A DNA stretch of 64,000 nucleotides from Phycisphaerales bacterium UBA2421. Its GTDB lineage: Bacteria > Planctomycetota > Phycisphaerae > Tepidisphaerales > Tepidisphaeraceae. Where the stretch lies: positions 89,068 through 153,067 of the forward strand of contig DDRH01000036.1 in NCBI GenBank assembly GCA_002343075.1. The letters run 5' to 3'. The position numbers were made by a program, and so were the translations under genes. Under the pieces are notes generated by a model. The model had not been told where the DNA came from and searched no databases. It saw only the letters and a list, made by a program, of their open reading frames with translations. Positions 25,405-34,304 of the stretch are shown here, piece after piece; the first letter of the stretch is position 1; each line of letters opens with the position of its first letter.

Positions 25405-26259
25405 ATGCGCCTCATCGTTACCGCCGACCTGCATTACAATCACGCAAAGTCGCGTAGTTCCGCAGACGATGTCATTGACCAGATCAATCGCGCTGGCGGC
25501 GATGCGCTGCTCGTTGTCGGTGACACCGGTGTGGGCGACGGCGATGGCATTGAGCAATGCCTCTCCAAGTTCACCATTCGCGGACCGCGGCTGTTTGTTT
25601 CAGGAAATCATGAACTTTGGACATCCTCAGGTAACAGTTTGGAGCTGTTTCATTCGACGCTCCCGAATCGAGTGCGCCAAATCGGCTGGCACTGGCTGGA
25701 AGATGCGCCCTTTCTGGTGAATGACGCTGCGATCGTTGGAAGCATAGGTTGGTATGACTATTCATTTGCAGTGCCCGAGCTAGAGATCGCACGACGCTTT
25801 TACGAAGCAAAGATCTCACCCGGTGCCGTCAACCGCCTGCCCGAATTTGGGAATCTGATCTTGGGAGAAGAGACCGACGCGTCTTTGGCGATTGTCGGAC
25901 GTTGGAATGATGGAAAGTATGTCTCGCTCCGACAGAGCGATGAAGCTTTCCTCGCCGGGCGAATCCCGTCACTTCGCGCACAGTTGTCGCAACTCGCCAA
26001 GCTTCCTCAAATCCTGGCAGCGGTCCACCATGTGCCCTTTGAGGCGCTGCTCCCACCACGCCGGGGGGCGCAGTGGGATTTTGCCCGGGCGTATCTTGGC
26101 AGCGGGGCGATGGGCGACATGATTGTCGGCTTTGAGAATGTCCAAACGGTGCTCTGTGGTCATAGCCATTGGCCCATGGAAGTCACCATCGGACGCGCGC
26201 GGGCGATAAACATCGGCAGCGGATATCGCGCAAAGCGGTTTGTGTCGCTCGATCTGTGA
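25405..26259 (+). CDS. Calcineurin-like metallophosphoesterase
   Basis: A 284-residue metallophosphoesterase. The five blocks can be followed: DLHYNH (Asp8 and His10), GDTGVGD, GNHE (LFVSGNHELW), a later AVHHVPF and finally a GHSH block (VLCGHSHWPM), giving the dinuclear metal site. The start at 25405 yields MRLIVTADLHYNH, the typical family N terminus; an in-frame GTG at 25351 would add a non-conserved leader. No signal peptide, so cytosolic. Substrate unknown: nucleotide, phosphodiester or phosphoprotein. It is divergent from the ABC transporter genes. Confidence 0.85.
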   Translation: MRLIVTADLHYNHAKSRSSADDVIDQINRAGGDALLVVGDTGVGDGDGIEQCLSKFTIRGPRLFVSGNHELWTSSGNSLELFHSTLPNRVRQIGWHWLEDAPFLVNDAAIVGSIGWYDYSFAVPELEIARRFYEAKISPGAVNRLPEFGNLILGEETDASLAIVGRWNDGKYVSLRQSDEAFLAGRIPSLRAQLSQLAKLPQILAAVHHVPFEALLPPRRGAQWDFARAYLGSGAMGDMIVGFENVQTVLCGHSHWPMEVTIGRARAINIGSGYRAKRFVSLDL

Positions 26260-26280
26260 TGCGTGCAACACATCTGGCGA

Positions 26281-27033
26281 TTAGTGGGTAAGCCGCATCC
26301 GAGGGCCCGGCGCGGCGGCCCGAATTCCAAGGTAGCCGGCAATGGCCCCACCGAGATGGGCAGCTTCACCACCGGCATTGGGGCCAGCAAAGATGATGGT
26401 CAGTGCTGCGATGCCGAGCAGGAGCATTGCCCACGTCCTCAACTCAATCGGCATCGGCGGAAAGGCCATCATCACAGTGGCCCGTGGCGCGACTCGCGAA
26501 GCAGCGGCGAGGATCCCAAAGATGCCCGCGGATGCGCCGACAAGGGGCACCCAAGGCGACCCGACCAAGACATTTAGCTTCCACAAACCAAGATAAACGA
26601 GCGCCCCTGCAGCGCCGCACACAAGATAGAAGATCAGGAACCGCTGTCGGCCCAGAAAGCTCTCAATCATCTGTCCGAAGAAGTAAAGCCCGAGCATGTT
26701 AAAGAACAAATGCTGTAGGTTGGCGTGCAAGAACTGAAAGGTAAGAAACCGCCAGATTTGCAAACCGTAGATTGCTGTCCCCGCGGAGAAATGGCCGATA
26801 GCCTCAAGCGGGGAGGTTTGATTCACGATGACGCTGACTGTCCCGTCAGGACCGGCAATGGCGCGTCCGGTAGGCACTTGTCCCACGATGCCGGCGCGAT
26901 ATAGAAATGCATCCAGTATAAATACGGCAACGTTGATGACGATAAGCCAGCCTGTGACTGACCACATTCGAAAACGCTCGAATGAGGCCGGTTGGCGGGA
27001 TGTGCGTGAGTAGTCGCGGTCGTGGATTCCCAT
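26281..27033 (-). CDS. Rhomboid family intramembrane serine protease
   Basis: A 250-residue membrane protein with six or more helices that matches the rhomboid core. Catalytic Ser168 lies in VGASAG (GxSx form) and His226 in GEAAHLGGAIAG, and the helix-2 motif HLFFNMLGLYFFG contains the conserved HxxxN segment (His108 and Asn112). The WR motif of loop 1 appears as IWRFLTFQFLHAN. It would cut transmembrane segments of single-pass proteins within the cytoplasmic membrane; substrate unknown. The stop of the adjacent phosphoesterase, converging on this gene, is 21 bases away. Confidence 0.9.
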   Translation of the reverse strand: MGIHDRDYSRTSRQPASFERFRMWSVTGWLIVINVAVFILDAFLYRAGIVGQVPTGRAIAGPDGTVSVIVNQTSPLEAIGHFSAGTAIYGLQIWRFLTFQFLHANLQHLFFNMLGLYFFGQMIESFLGRQRFLIFYLVCGAAGALVYLGLWKLNVLVGSPWVPLVGASAGIFGILAAASRVAPRATVMMAFPPMPIELRTWAMLLLGIAALTIIFAGPNAGGEAAHLGGAIAGYLGIRAAAPGPRMRLTH

Positions 27034-27204
27034 GTGCTCAACTGAGTGTAGGGGGGTCGGAGGTGCATGTCACGAAGGCTGGTGCCGACATCCGGGCCGC
27101 ATCTATTGTTCAACCCCGCCGCCCAAACTTCGCGTGGCATCGTTTGCACAAACTCGCTACAGTCGTGTGAAGATCTGTGACCCGTACGAAAGGATGTTAG
27201 CTTC

Positions 27205-28611
27205 ATGCCCGGCATGACCATAACCGAGAAGATCCTCGCAAAGCACGCGGGAAAGGCCACCACGGCACCAGGGGAGAATGTCTGGGTCGATGTGGACATC
27301 CTTATGACTCACGACGTCTGCGGACCTGGGACAATCGGCATATTCCACGAAAGATTTGGGCGGCAAGCCAAAGTCTGGGATCGAGATCGAGTGGTCGTGA
27401 TCCCCGACCACTATATTTTTACCGCAGACGACAAGTGCCATCGTAATGTGCAGATACTGCGCGATTTCGTGAAGGAGCAGGGCCTTAAGTATTATTACGA
27501 TCCAGAGTTTGTCACCAACCATCCGGGCATGCCAAGCCCCTACAAGGACCCGACGAAAACAAGCTACAAAGGAGTTTGTCACAAGGCCCTGCCCGAAGAA
27601 GGTCACGTCCGGCCGGGGGAGATACTCCTCGGCACCGACAGCCACACCTGCACCGCGGGGGCGTTTGGGCAGTTTGCGACGGGGATTGGAAACACGGATG
27701 CAGCGTTCACGCTGGGAACCGGAAAAACGTGGCTGAAGGTTCCTCCCACAATGAAGTTCACGTTTCAAGGGGAGATCCCGCCGTATCTGACTGCGAAGGA
27801 CCTCATTCTTGCTGTGATTGGCGAGATTGGCGTTGACGGTGCAACGTATAGAACAATGTACTTTTCCGGCGATGGTATTCGAAGCTTAACGCTTGAAGAC
27901 CGCATGACGTTAACCAACATGGCGATCGAGGCTGGAGGGAAGAACGGCGTCTGCGATGTCGACGAAAAGACGCTTGAGTATGTGCGCGCCCGGTCGAACG
28001 TTCCCGCATGGGAGGTCTTTGCCGACGATCCCGATGCTGCCTATAACGCTACATACGAGTGGGACTTGAGCACAATGGAGCCGTTGGTAGCCAAGCCGCA
28101 CAGCCCGGATAACCGCGACACCGCCCGCAACTGTCGAGATGTAAAACTTGACCGAGCCTACATCGGCAGTTGCACCGGCGGGAAGATTACAGACATGATT
28201 TTTGCGGCGAACATTCTGAAGGGAAATAAAGTCAGGATTCCGACATATGTCGTTCCCGGTTCTACCGAGGTGCATCGAGATATGAAGCGTCTCAACCTGC
28301 GTGGCGTAGAACGGCAGGGGAACGAAAAGAGCATCGAAGACGTGCTGGCCGACGCTGGATGCCTGCTCGGACCGAGTGGTTGCGCCGCATGTCTCGGCGG
28401 GCCTAGTGACACGTTTGGCCGGCTGAATGAGCCGCTCTTGTGCATCAGCACAACCAACCGCAACTTCCCGGGCCGAATGGGCGACAAGAAGGCTGGGGTA
28501 TACCTCGCCTCCCCGCTGACCGTGGCGGCATCGGCGTTGACAGGTTATGTGACAGACCCGCGAGAATACGTCACGACAAGAATCGACACTGGTTTGGCGG
28601 GCGTAGCTTAG
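27205..28611 (+). CDS. leuC: 3-isopropylmalate dehydratase large subunit (LeuC)
   Basis: Isomerises 2- to 3-isopropylmalate in leucine biosynthesis together with LeuD. The 468-residue protein has the aconitase-like motifs: GTDSHTCTAGAFG (about 143-155) and the 4Fe-4S ligands Cys323 in GSCTGGK and Cys393/Cys396 in SGCAACLGG. It is somewhat longer than many LeuC proteins, and the closely related homoaconitase large subunit is an alternative. AAAGGA lies ten bases before the ATG. The small subunit LeuD, normally next to it, is absent here: the following gene has no LeuD resemblance, so leuD must lie elsewhere. Confidence 0.88.
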   Translation: MPGMTITEKILAKHAGKATTAPGENVWVDVDILMTHDVCGPGTIGIFHERFGRQAKVWDRDRVVVIPDHYIFTADDKCHRNVQILRDFVKEQGLKYYYDPEFVTNHPGMPSPYKDPTKTSYKGVCHKALPEEGHVRPGEILLGTDSHTCTAGAFGQFATGIGNTDAAFTLGTGKTWLKVPPTMKFTFQGEIPPYLTAKDLILAVIGEIGVDGATYRTMYFSGDGIRSLTLEDRMTLTNMAIEAGGKNGVCDVDEKTLEYVRARSNVPAWEVFADDPDAAYNATYEWDLSTMEPLVAKPHSPDNRDTARNCRDVKLDRAYIGSCTGGKITDMIFAANILKGNKVRIPTYVVPGSTEVHRDMKRLNLRGVERQGNEKSIEDVLADAGCLLGPSGCAACLGGPSDTFGRLNEPLLCISTTNRNFPGRMGDKKAGVYLASPLTVAASALTGYVTDPREYVTTRIDTGLAGVA

Positions 28612-28630
28612 CTTGACGGGAGCGTGGTCG

Positions 28631-29482
28631 ATGGGAGCAGCACCTCTGCAATCGCGCTTTGAGCAGATACTCGCCAGGTCCGACCGCTTTGGCGACGGCG
28701 GCAAGATTGTGCTGGAGACCGCCTATCATACCCTCGCTGCAGGGCAGGCGATCAACCGCTGGCCGGAGGTTGGGCTGGAAGACCTCTGGACTCACGCAAT
28801 CAAAGAAGGCGGCATCCTCTTTAGCAAGCCCGACGCGCGTTGGGCCAAAACCGGTCCGCAAGAAACAAAGGATATGATTGGTCAAACGACGATCGGGCCT
28901 TGGCAGATCACCGTCGGCAACGTCAAAAACAGGTACGGCCAGCCATACGGTGTTGGACCCGATTCCCCTGATGCAGATGTCTTTGCCTACTGCAAGGACC
29001 GCCCCACCATGCAGGCGGGGATGATCAGCGACTACATTCAGGAGGCGTACGCGCAATATGGGGCGAGGTCGCCGTACGCGATTCAGAAGTACTTCTGGCT
29101 GGAGGCGTTTGTAAAGAAGGAAATTGGGCAGGCAGCATGGGACAAAAGTGTGCTGCCAACCCCGCCCGACGGCGACTGGCGGAACCTGACAGCGGCGATG
29201 AAGGCTGACACCGGATTTTACGCCAAGCAGATCGTCTGCGGGACGAAAGAAAACCCGTACGGCTTGCTTTATTGGCTCTGGGTGACGCGCGACGAAGCTG
29301 GGATTCTGTCTCTGCTCAAAGTGTGGCAATCACAGCCCATTCGAGCATGGGACCGCGATATGGCGCTCGCAACAAATCAAGCCACGACGCAGTTTTGCCT
29401 CCTGCAGAGCGACCTCCTGTATTTTCCCGATCAGGCCGGGGCCGAGCACATCACCAAACTGATGAACCAGATTGCAAAATGA
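28631..29482 (+). CDS. Unknown protein between leuC and a GT87-type transferase
   Basis: A 283-residue protein with no family I recognise. No signal peptide or membrane helix; the chain looks folded throughout, with many aromatic residues. Notable blocks are TIGPWQITVGNVKNRYGQPYG (here partly shown), SDYIQEAYAQYG, SPYAIQKYFWLEAFVKKEIG and a C-terminal QFCLLQSDLLYFPDQAG. The GPWQI pattern faintly recalls lytic transglycosylase GLMQI motifs, but no catalytic Glu arrangement can be aligned, so this is only a hint. The ATG at 28631 follows GGGAG at 28619-28623; a TTG at 28613 is an alternative. Its stop overlaps the next gene's start by four bases (ATGA), so it is translationally coupled to a membrane glycosyltransferase. 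Confidence 0.65.
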   Translation: MGAAPLQSRFEQILARSDRFGDGGKIVLETAYHTLAAGQAINRWPEVGLEDLWTHAIKEGGILFSKPDARWAKTGPQETKDMIGQTTIGPWQITVGNVKNRYGQPYGVGPDSPDADVFAYCKDRPTMQAGMISDYIQEAYAQYGARSPYAIQKYFWLEAFVKKEIGQAAWDKSVLPTPPDGDWRNLTAAMKADTGFYAKQIVCGTKENPYGLLYWLWVTRDEAGILSLLKVWQSQPIRAWDRDMALATNQATTQFCLLQSDLLYFPDQAGAEHITKLMNQIAK

Positions 29483-30837
29483 GCGATCCCTCGCACGCCA
29501 CTTGCCGTGTCGCCAATTCGGTTGCAGCGCCTCGCACCGCACCTCGCTGTCGAAGCGTTTGGCGGGAGAATGCGCTACTCACCTTGATCGTCGTTCATTT
29601 AGCGGTTCGACTGGCGTTTCTTGCGATCAAGCCAGTTCCAGCGGTCTCGGTCGATGTCTCTGCGTGGTACCAAGTGGCGACAGAACTGCGCCAAGGCCGA
29701 AATCCTTATGTAACTACAGAAATCCTTGTCCATCCGCCATTTGGCTTGCAGGTCGCCTGGGCGGTTGATCGGATCGCAAACCTCACCGGCTGGCAGTTTC
29801 CGACAGCCTACTTCCTCTTCCTGGTTCCGTTTGAGCTATCGCTGGTCGTCCTTTGCTATGTAATCCTGCGCGACTGGCAATCGCCCAAGGCGGCTAAGTG
29901 GATTGTGCTCGGAGGTGTCACGGCACAGCCGGCGCTGCTTTTTCAGGCGTGTCAACATGGAAACATCGATCTGTTTGTCGGACTTTTCTGTGTGCTCGGC
30001 TGCGCTGGATTCATGGCATTTCTGCGCTCGAACGATCGTTGGCAGTATGCGTCCGCCTGCGTTTGGATTGGGCTTGGAATCCTGGTCAAAATCGTGCCGG
30101 TCATGCTTGCTCCACTTGCTTTCACCGCTTGGCGAAGGAGTTGGCGGCTCGCGCTCGGCGGAGGAGTACTGCTGTGCGCGCCGCTTGTCGCTGGCCTCTT
30201 GGGATTGGCTGCCACGTCACCGTGGTTCACCCTCGAACGGATCGCTCAGTATCGATCGTATTCAGGATACTTTGGGATTAGCGGCTTGCTTCAGCAATGG
30301 CAGCTCGCGGTCGATTGCGGGATTGAGGCGGGATTACGCAAGGCTTTTCCAATTTTGGCGATCGAGGCCGTGCTCTTTGCGCTCTGGATTACATGGCGGC
30401 AGTCGAATCATGCAGGCGGTGATCATCGCTGGGTCTATCTGCTTGCTCTAAGTCTCATTCTGTTTGTTGTGACTCTCGGGCCGGGATATGCCCCGCAATA
30501 TGTCTACTGGTGGTGGCCGCTGCTGGTGATTGCCTCGACACTGTTTGGCCGCGCATTCATGATTTGGAGTGTTTTGCTTTGGCTCGTCGCCGCTGTGACA
30601 TTTACAGTCGAATATGGCTTCTTCCGGTCGCACGGGGAGTTGTTTTCATGGTTTTCGCAGCCCCAAATCCGGCCCGCCCCCTGGGTGGAGCAACTTGAGT
30701 CACCCTGGGGCCAGTCGTGGCTTCGGGCACCCTTGTTCTTGATACAAGCGGCGGTGCTTGCGACGGGTGTAATCGTGCTCATTCGGGCATCCCGAACTGA
30801 TGCCCTTGCCCGGAATCAGCAAACTAAGACGGCCTAG
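29479..30837 (+). CDS. GT87-like (DUF2029) membrane glycosyltransferase
   Basis: A 452-residue multi-pass membrane protein of the GT-C superfamily, GT87/DUF2029 type. After the first helix an exposed loop contains SVDVSAWYQVATELRQGRNPYV, the usual acidic donor-binding region of this family, then helices and a conserved QACQHGNIDLFVGLF block, followed by GLGILVKIVPVMLAP (the K-x-P motif). About ten helices. The ATG at 29479 overlaps the previous stop (ATGA). It likely adds mannose or another sugar from a polyprenyl-phosphate donor. A nucleotide-sugar epimerase and a second GT-C protein follow within 3 kb, consistent with a surface glycan role. Confidence 0.8.
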   Translation: MSDPSHATCRVANSVAAPRTAPRCRSVWRENALLTLIVVHLAVRLAFLAIKPVPAVSVDVSAWYQVATELRQGRNPYVTTEILVHPPFGLQVAWAVDRIANLTGWQFPTAYFLFLVPFELSLVVLCYVILRDWQSPKAAKWIVLGGVTAQPALLFQACQHGNIDLFVGLFCVLGCAGFMAFLRSNDRWQYASACVWIGLGILVKIVPVMLAPLAFTAWRRSWRLALGGGVLLCAPLVAGLLGLAATSPWFTLERIAQYRSYSGYFGISGLLQQWQLAVDCGIEAGLRKAFPILAIEAVLFALWITWRQSNHAGGDHRWVYLLALSLILFVVTLGPGYAPQYVYWWWPLLVIASTLFGRAFMIWSVLLWLVAAVTFTVEYGFFRSHGELFSWFSQPQIRPAPWVEQLESPWGQSWLRAPLFLIQAAVLATGVIVLIRASRTDALARNQQTKTA

Positions 30838-30955
30838 ATGCTGCTGAGCCGTTTTGGATGAGCATTGCCCGCTGCCGATAAATCCGTACGCTGCCTCCTG
30901 CGGTGTTGCGGGCAAGCGATGCCGGGTTGGGATCAGCGGGTGTTTGAGACCACAC

Positions 30956-31840
30956 ATGGCAACCGGCAACATCGTTTGTTCACAATGCGGAAAGGAGTAC
31001 ATCTGGCAACAGCAGTTGGCCGGCCACGATGTCCGCTGCACCTGTGGACACGTCATGCCCGTGCCGAGCGCAGCGCCACAAACTGACAGTGTTTACGCCC
31101 TTGCTCCTTCAGATGAAGTCTCGCCTGCAGCACGCACTGCCAGGGTGAACTTGGACGATTCGCTTTTCCAGTTGCCATGCCCGATGTGCGGCCGCCCGAT
31201 CGAGTTTGGTGGGGTCGTGTGTGTGGGGTGCGGATACAATGTGAAGACGGGAGAGTACACCAAGAAGCCTCATGGTCCGGTACCCGCGCACACAGCGTTC
31301 GACGCACCCACCCCTGCGACCGTCAATAGGCCCGCGACCGCGTCGCCCTATGTGCCACCTGCCGCTCCAGCACGACATCTTCCAGACGAGCCGCGGCAGG
31401 CTGTAGTTCTTCGATATCTAGCAATTCTGGCGGTACTGCTGCTGGTCGCGACTGCATTTCTGGCATTTCGTGGCAACCGTAGTTCCGCCCCGACGGCGGT
31501 AGCCGGCCTGACTGCAGAAGATGCTGAAATCGAATCTAAGCTAAAGCAGACCGCAACTACCGAGGCGCGCGAATGGCTTGCCCGCGATGAACAACGCCTT
31601 CTCGGCCGGTACAATCAGCGGCAAGCCCAGGCAAAGATTGACGAAATCTATCGAGCGGGCGCGCAAAAGGTTTGCGTGCTCGGCGGTCGGTTTGTTATGT
31701 CTGTGGTGGTTGAAGTTCCAGACAAAGTCGAAGATCGAAAGCGCCTGTTCGAGTGGCAAAAACAGCATCACGAATCGATTGGCGAGACAGTCACCCTTGA
31801 TTCGGGGCAGAAGTACATCTACATCACTATGCCAAGGTAG
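30956..31840 (+). CDS. Zinc-ribbon and single-helix membrane protein
   Basis: A 294-residue protein. The N terminus has a Cys-rich zinc-ribbon-like domain (IVCSQCGKEYIWQQQL then VRCTCGHVM) and a second one (LPCPMCGRPIEFGGVVCVGCGYN, about residues 71-93) with the CxxC pairs for Zn binding. A Pro/Ala-rich linker follows, then a single transmembrane helix (about 155-175, YLAILAVLLLVATAFLAF) and a soluble helical C-terminal part. Proteins like this in planctomycetes are of unknown role, probably binding a protein or nucleic acid on the cytosolic side. The start at 30956 was chosen because the in-frame extension to 30854 covers non-conserved sequence. Confidence 0.68.
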   Translation: MATGNIVCSQCGKEYIWQQQLAGHDVRCTCGHVMPVPSAAPQTDSVYALAPSDEVSPAARTARVNLDDSLFQLPCPMCGRPIEFGGVVCVGCGYNVKTGEYTKKPHGPVPAHTAFDAPTPATVNRPATASPYVPPAAPARHLPDEPRQAVVLRYLAILAVLLLVATAFLAFRGNRSSAPTAVAGLTAEDAEIESKLKQTATTEAREWLARDEQRLLGRYNQRQAQAKIDEIYRAGAQKVCVLGGRFVMSVVVEVPDKVEDRKRLFEWQKQHHESIGETVTLDSGQKYIYITMPR

Positions 31841-31951
31841 TGCCCCTGTACCGTTCGCGTGCCTGGCTCGCCCAACAACTGCTTGCATTCACGTTCGTAA
31901 GACAGACAATCCGATCGGTAATCAAGATCGAGTAGTACGTCAGGAGCACGG

Positions 31952-32905
31952 ATGCAAGTTCTAATCACGGGTGCCGCGGGCTTCGTCGGAAGCCGACTCA
32001 GCAGGCGGTTGCTTGATCGCGGTGACAGCGTCATTGGACTGGATAATTTCAACGATTACTACCCACGCGTTCATAAAGAGCGTCACCTACGCGATATCAA
32101 GAACCACGCAAACTTCAAGATTATAGAAGCTGATTTGCGCGACGCGGGACGACTTCGGGAACATTTTGCATCGCACAAGCCAGATGCGGTCGCTCACCTC
32201 GCCGCGATGGCGGCGGTTCGATACAGCATTGAGCACCCGCTGATTTATGGGGAGCACAACGTACAGGGGAGCCTGAATCTGATCGACGCTGCGCGGCATA
32301 ACGGCAATCCGCTTTGTGTTCTTGCCAGTACAGGCAGTCTCTATGGGGCTGATACCCCCGTTCCGTTCAACGAATCTGCTCCCGCCGACAGGCCACTCGC
32401 CCCCTATCCCGCAAGCAAGCGCGCAATGGAGTTGTTCGCGCATAGCCACCATCATTTGTACGGCGTGCCAATCACCGTCTTGCGATTTTTCAATGTGTAC
32501 GGCCCGCATGGCCGGCCTGACATGATGCCCTGGCAGTGGGTCGCCGCCATCGCGCGCGGCGAACCTATCACGCTCTACAACGGGGGCAAAATGAAGCGGG
32601 ACTGGACCTACATTGATGACATTGTCGATGGGTTTGTCGCCACGCTCGACTCACCCATGGGATTTGAGATTATGAACCTCGGCTGCGGCAATCCGGTCGA
32701 AAATGTGCGTTTCGTCGAGATTATTGAGGATCTGGTGGGGAAAAGAGCTCATTTCATCGATAGGCCCGCACCCGCGAGTGAACCAATTGTCACCTACGCC
32801 GACGTCAGTAAGGCCGCTCGACTAATTGGGTACAAACCAAAGGTCATGGTTGAAGAGGGACTGCGGCGGTTTGTTGAGTGGATGCGGGCGGAGTCCTTGC
32901 TTTAG
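31952..32905 (+). CDS. NAD-dependent epimerase/dehydratase, UDP-glucuronate epimerase-like
   Basis: A 317-residue short-chain dehydrogenase/extended family enzyme. Gly7, Gly10 and Gly13 form the NAD-binding GxxGxxG. Catalytic Ser/Thr in ASTGSLYG and the YxxxK pair in PYPASKRAM are present, and FFNVYGPHGRPDM and KMKRDWTYIDDIVDG are typical of UDP-glucose/glucuronate 4-epimerases. It probably interconverts UDP-sugars for glycan building. It sits between the zinc-ribbon gene and a GT-C transferase, whose start lies six bases downstream of its stop, so the pair is likely an operon. Confidence 0.87.
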   Translation: MQVLITGAAGFVGSRLSRRLLDRGDSVIGLDNFNDYYPRVHKERHLRDIKNHANFKIIEADLRDAGRLREHFASHKPDAVAHLAAMAAVRYSIEHPLIYGEHNVQGSLNLIDAARHNGNPLCVLASTGSLYGADTPVPFNESAPADRPLAPYPASKRAMELFAHSHHHLYGVPITVLRFFNVYGPHGRPDMMPWQWVAAIARGEPITLYNGGKMKRDWTYIDDIVDGFVATLDSPMGFEIMNLGCGNPVENVRFVEIIEDLVGKRAHFIDRPAPASEPIVTYADVSKAARLIGYKPKVMVEEGLRRFVEWMRAESLL

Positions 32906-32911
32906 ACTCCA

Positions 32912-34291
32912 ATGGGTGCCAGTGAGACGTATCTTCGAGATCGGCGAACGTCGGCTGTTTTGCTCATCGCAACCGGATTGCTGCTGGTGCTCCTTTACCT
33001 CCACACGCCGGGCCCGAACGGGCCTTGGTATTGGAAGTGGCACTGGAGGCGACTGGAGTTTGCCAGTGCCGCTGGCAGCCTCTTGCTCGGGGCGAGTCCG
33101 GTAGTTGTTGGAATGGCTCTGTGTTGGAGGGGCGCAAATTCGGCAATTGCACTCACGCTGATATCAATTGGGGCAGTCTCATTGAAGTTGGCGGTAGGTT
33201 TTACATTGTCCAAGGGGGTTAACTTTGATTTTCCGGTTCTTATCGTCACCGACGCTCATGCAACCGGCTATTTTACTGATGCTGGCGCCCTCGCGGCTGA
33301 GGACGGAGTGCTTGCCGTCTACCATCAAATAAGTCCGATGTTTCAAGTGCACTCTCAATCTAAGCCACCTGGGCCAATTCTCTACCACATGTTCTGGATT
33401 CGATGGTTTGGTTTCACGTCAGAGGCTGCAATCGCAGCAGCATTGGGGCAAGCACTGCTCTCGGCACTATCGGTTATCGCAACATGGGGGCTGGGGCGAA
33501 CGATGGGGCTAAACACCTCTGCCGCGGTCACCGCTGCTGGCCTCCTCAGTATTTTCCCTGGTTTTGCACTGTTCTGGCCCATGTTCGACCCATTTTACCC
33601 GACACTCGCGTGTTCTCTGATTGCCCTCTGGATGATCGCCATGCGGCCGCGAAGAGTTTTCGCTGCGATTGGGCTTGGTGCCACTCTATTCGCAGCGACG
33701 TTGATTACTTACAACGTGTTGGTGATTGGTGCTTTCATGGTACTATCGGTCGGAACCGTTCCGGCAAGTGCGCGATCCCACTCGCGATTCTCAGAGCGAC
33801 TCCGGCGAGCAATCGTTGCCTCGGTGATTGCACTTACGTCAATGGTGACGTTTTATGCGTTCCTGTATGCCTTGACCGGCTTTGACCCTATTCAAGCTTT
33901 CTCACAGGCACTTGCAAATCAACGAACCCTTCTCACACGGTACGCTGCTGATCGACCTTACCCAGCAACTGCCATATTTGATCTCACCGACTTTTTTTTG
34001 GGTCTCGGTTGGATCGCACCAATCTACCTGGCAACTGCGGTCAGATTGCTGAATCGTCCGCTCGCATTTCTGACGGCATGCCAAATCCTCTGCGTGGCAG
34101 CCTCATCGCTGCTTCCAGGTGAAACCGCGCGGGTGTGGATATTCATGATGCCCCTAGTTGCGATACTTACTGCAGAATCGATGTCAAAGCGATCTCGGCA
34201 TCTGCAATGGATCATTCTGATTTGCACGATCATTATGACGATCGCAGTTCACCAGAATATGCACTTTCTTCTGCCTGGCGGGGCGGAATGA
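32912..34291 (+). CDS. GT-C type membrane glycosyltransferase
   Basis: A 459-residue membrane protein with around eleven helices. The loop after the fourth or fifth helix carries SQSKPPGPILYHMFW, the KPPG motif found in GT39/ArnT-like and related dolichol or polyprenyl-phosphate sugar transferases, and the second-loop ALAAEDGVLAVY includes acidic residues. No soluble C-terminal domain. Probably transfers a sugar at the periplasmic face to a glycan or protein; the acceptor is unknown. It follows the UDP-sugar epimerase by six bases and converges with the phosphohexomutase gene, leaving a 13-base gap. Confidence 0.72.
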   Translation: MGASETYLRDRRTSAVLLIATGLLLVLLYLHTPGPNGPWYWKWHWRRLEFASAAGSLLLGASPVVVGMALCWRGANSAIALTLISIGAVSLKLAVGFTLSKGVNFDFPVLIVTDAHATGYFTDAGALAAEDGVLAVYHQISPMFQVHSQSKPPGPILYHMFWIRWFGFTSEAAIAAALGQALLSALSVIATWGLGRTMGLNTSAAVTAAGLLSIFPGFALFWPMFDPFYPTLACSLIALWMIAMRPRRVFAAIGLGATLFAATLITYNVLVIGAFMVLSVGTVPASARSHSRFSERLRRAIVASVIALTSMVTFYAFLYALTGFDPIQAFSQALANQRTLLTRYAADRPYPATAIFDLTDFFLGLGWIAPIYLATAVRLLNRPLAFLTACQILCVAASSLLPGETARVWIFMMPLVAILTAESMSKRSRHLQWIILICTIIMTIAVHQNMHFLLPGGAE

Positions 34292-34304
34292 GCCTGTGAA
34301 TGGG

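Noticed and set aside
27205-28611. Reading leuC as aconitase
   Set aside because: At 468 residues it is only a large-subunit length and lacks the fused swivelling domain of aconitase.
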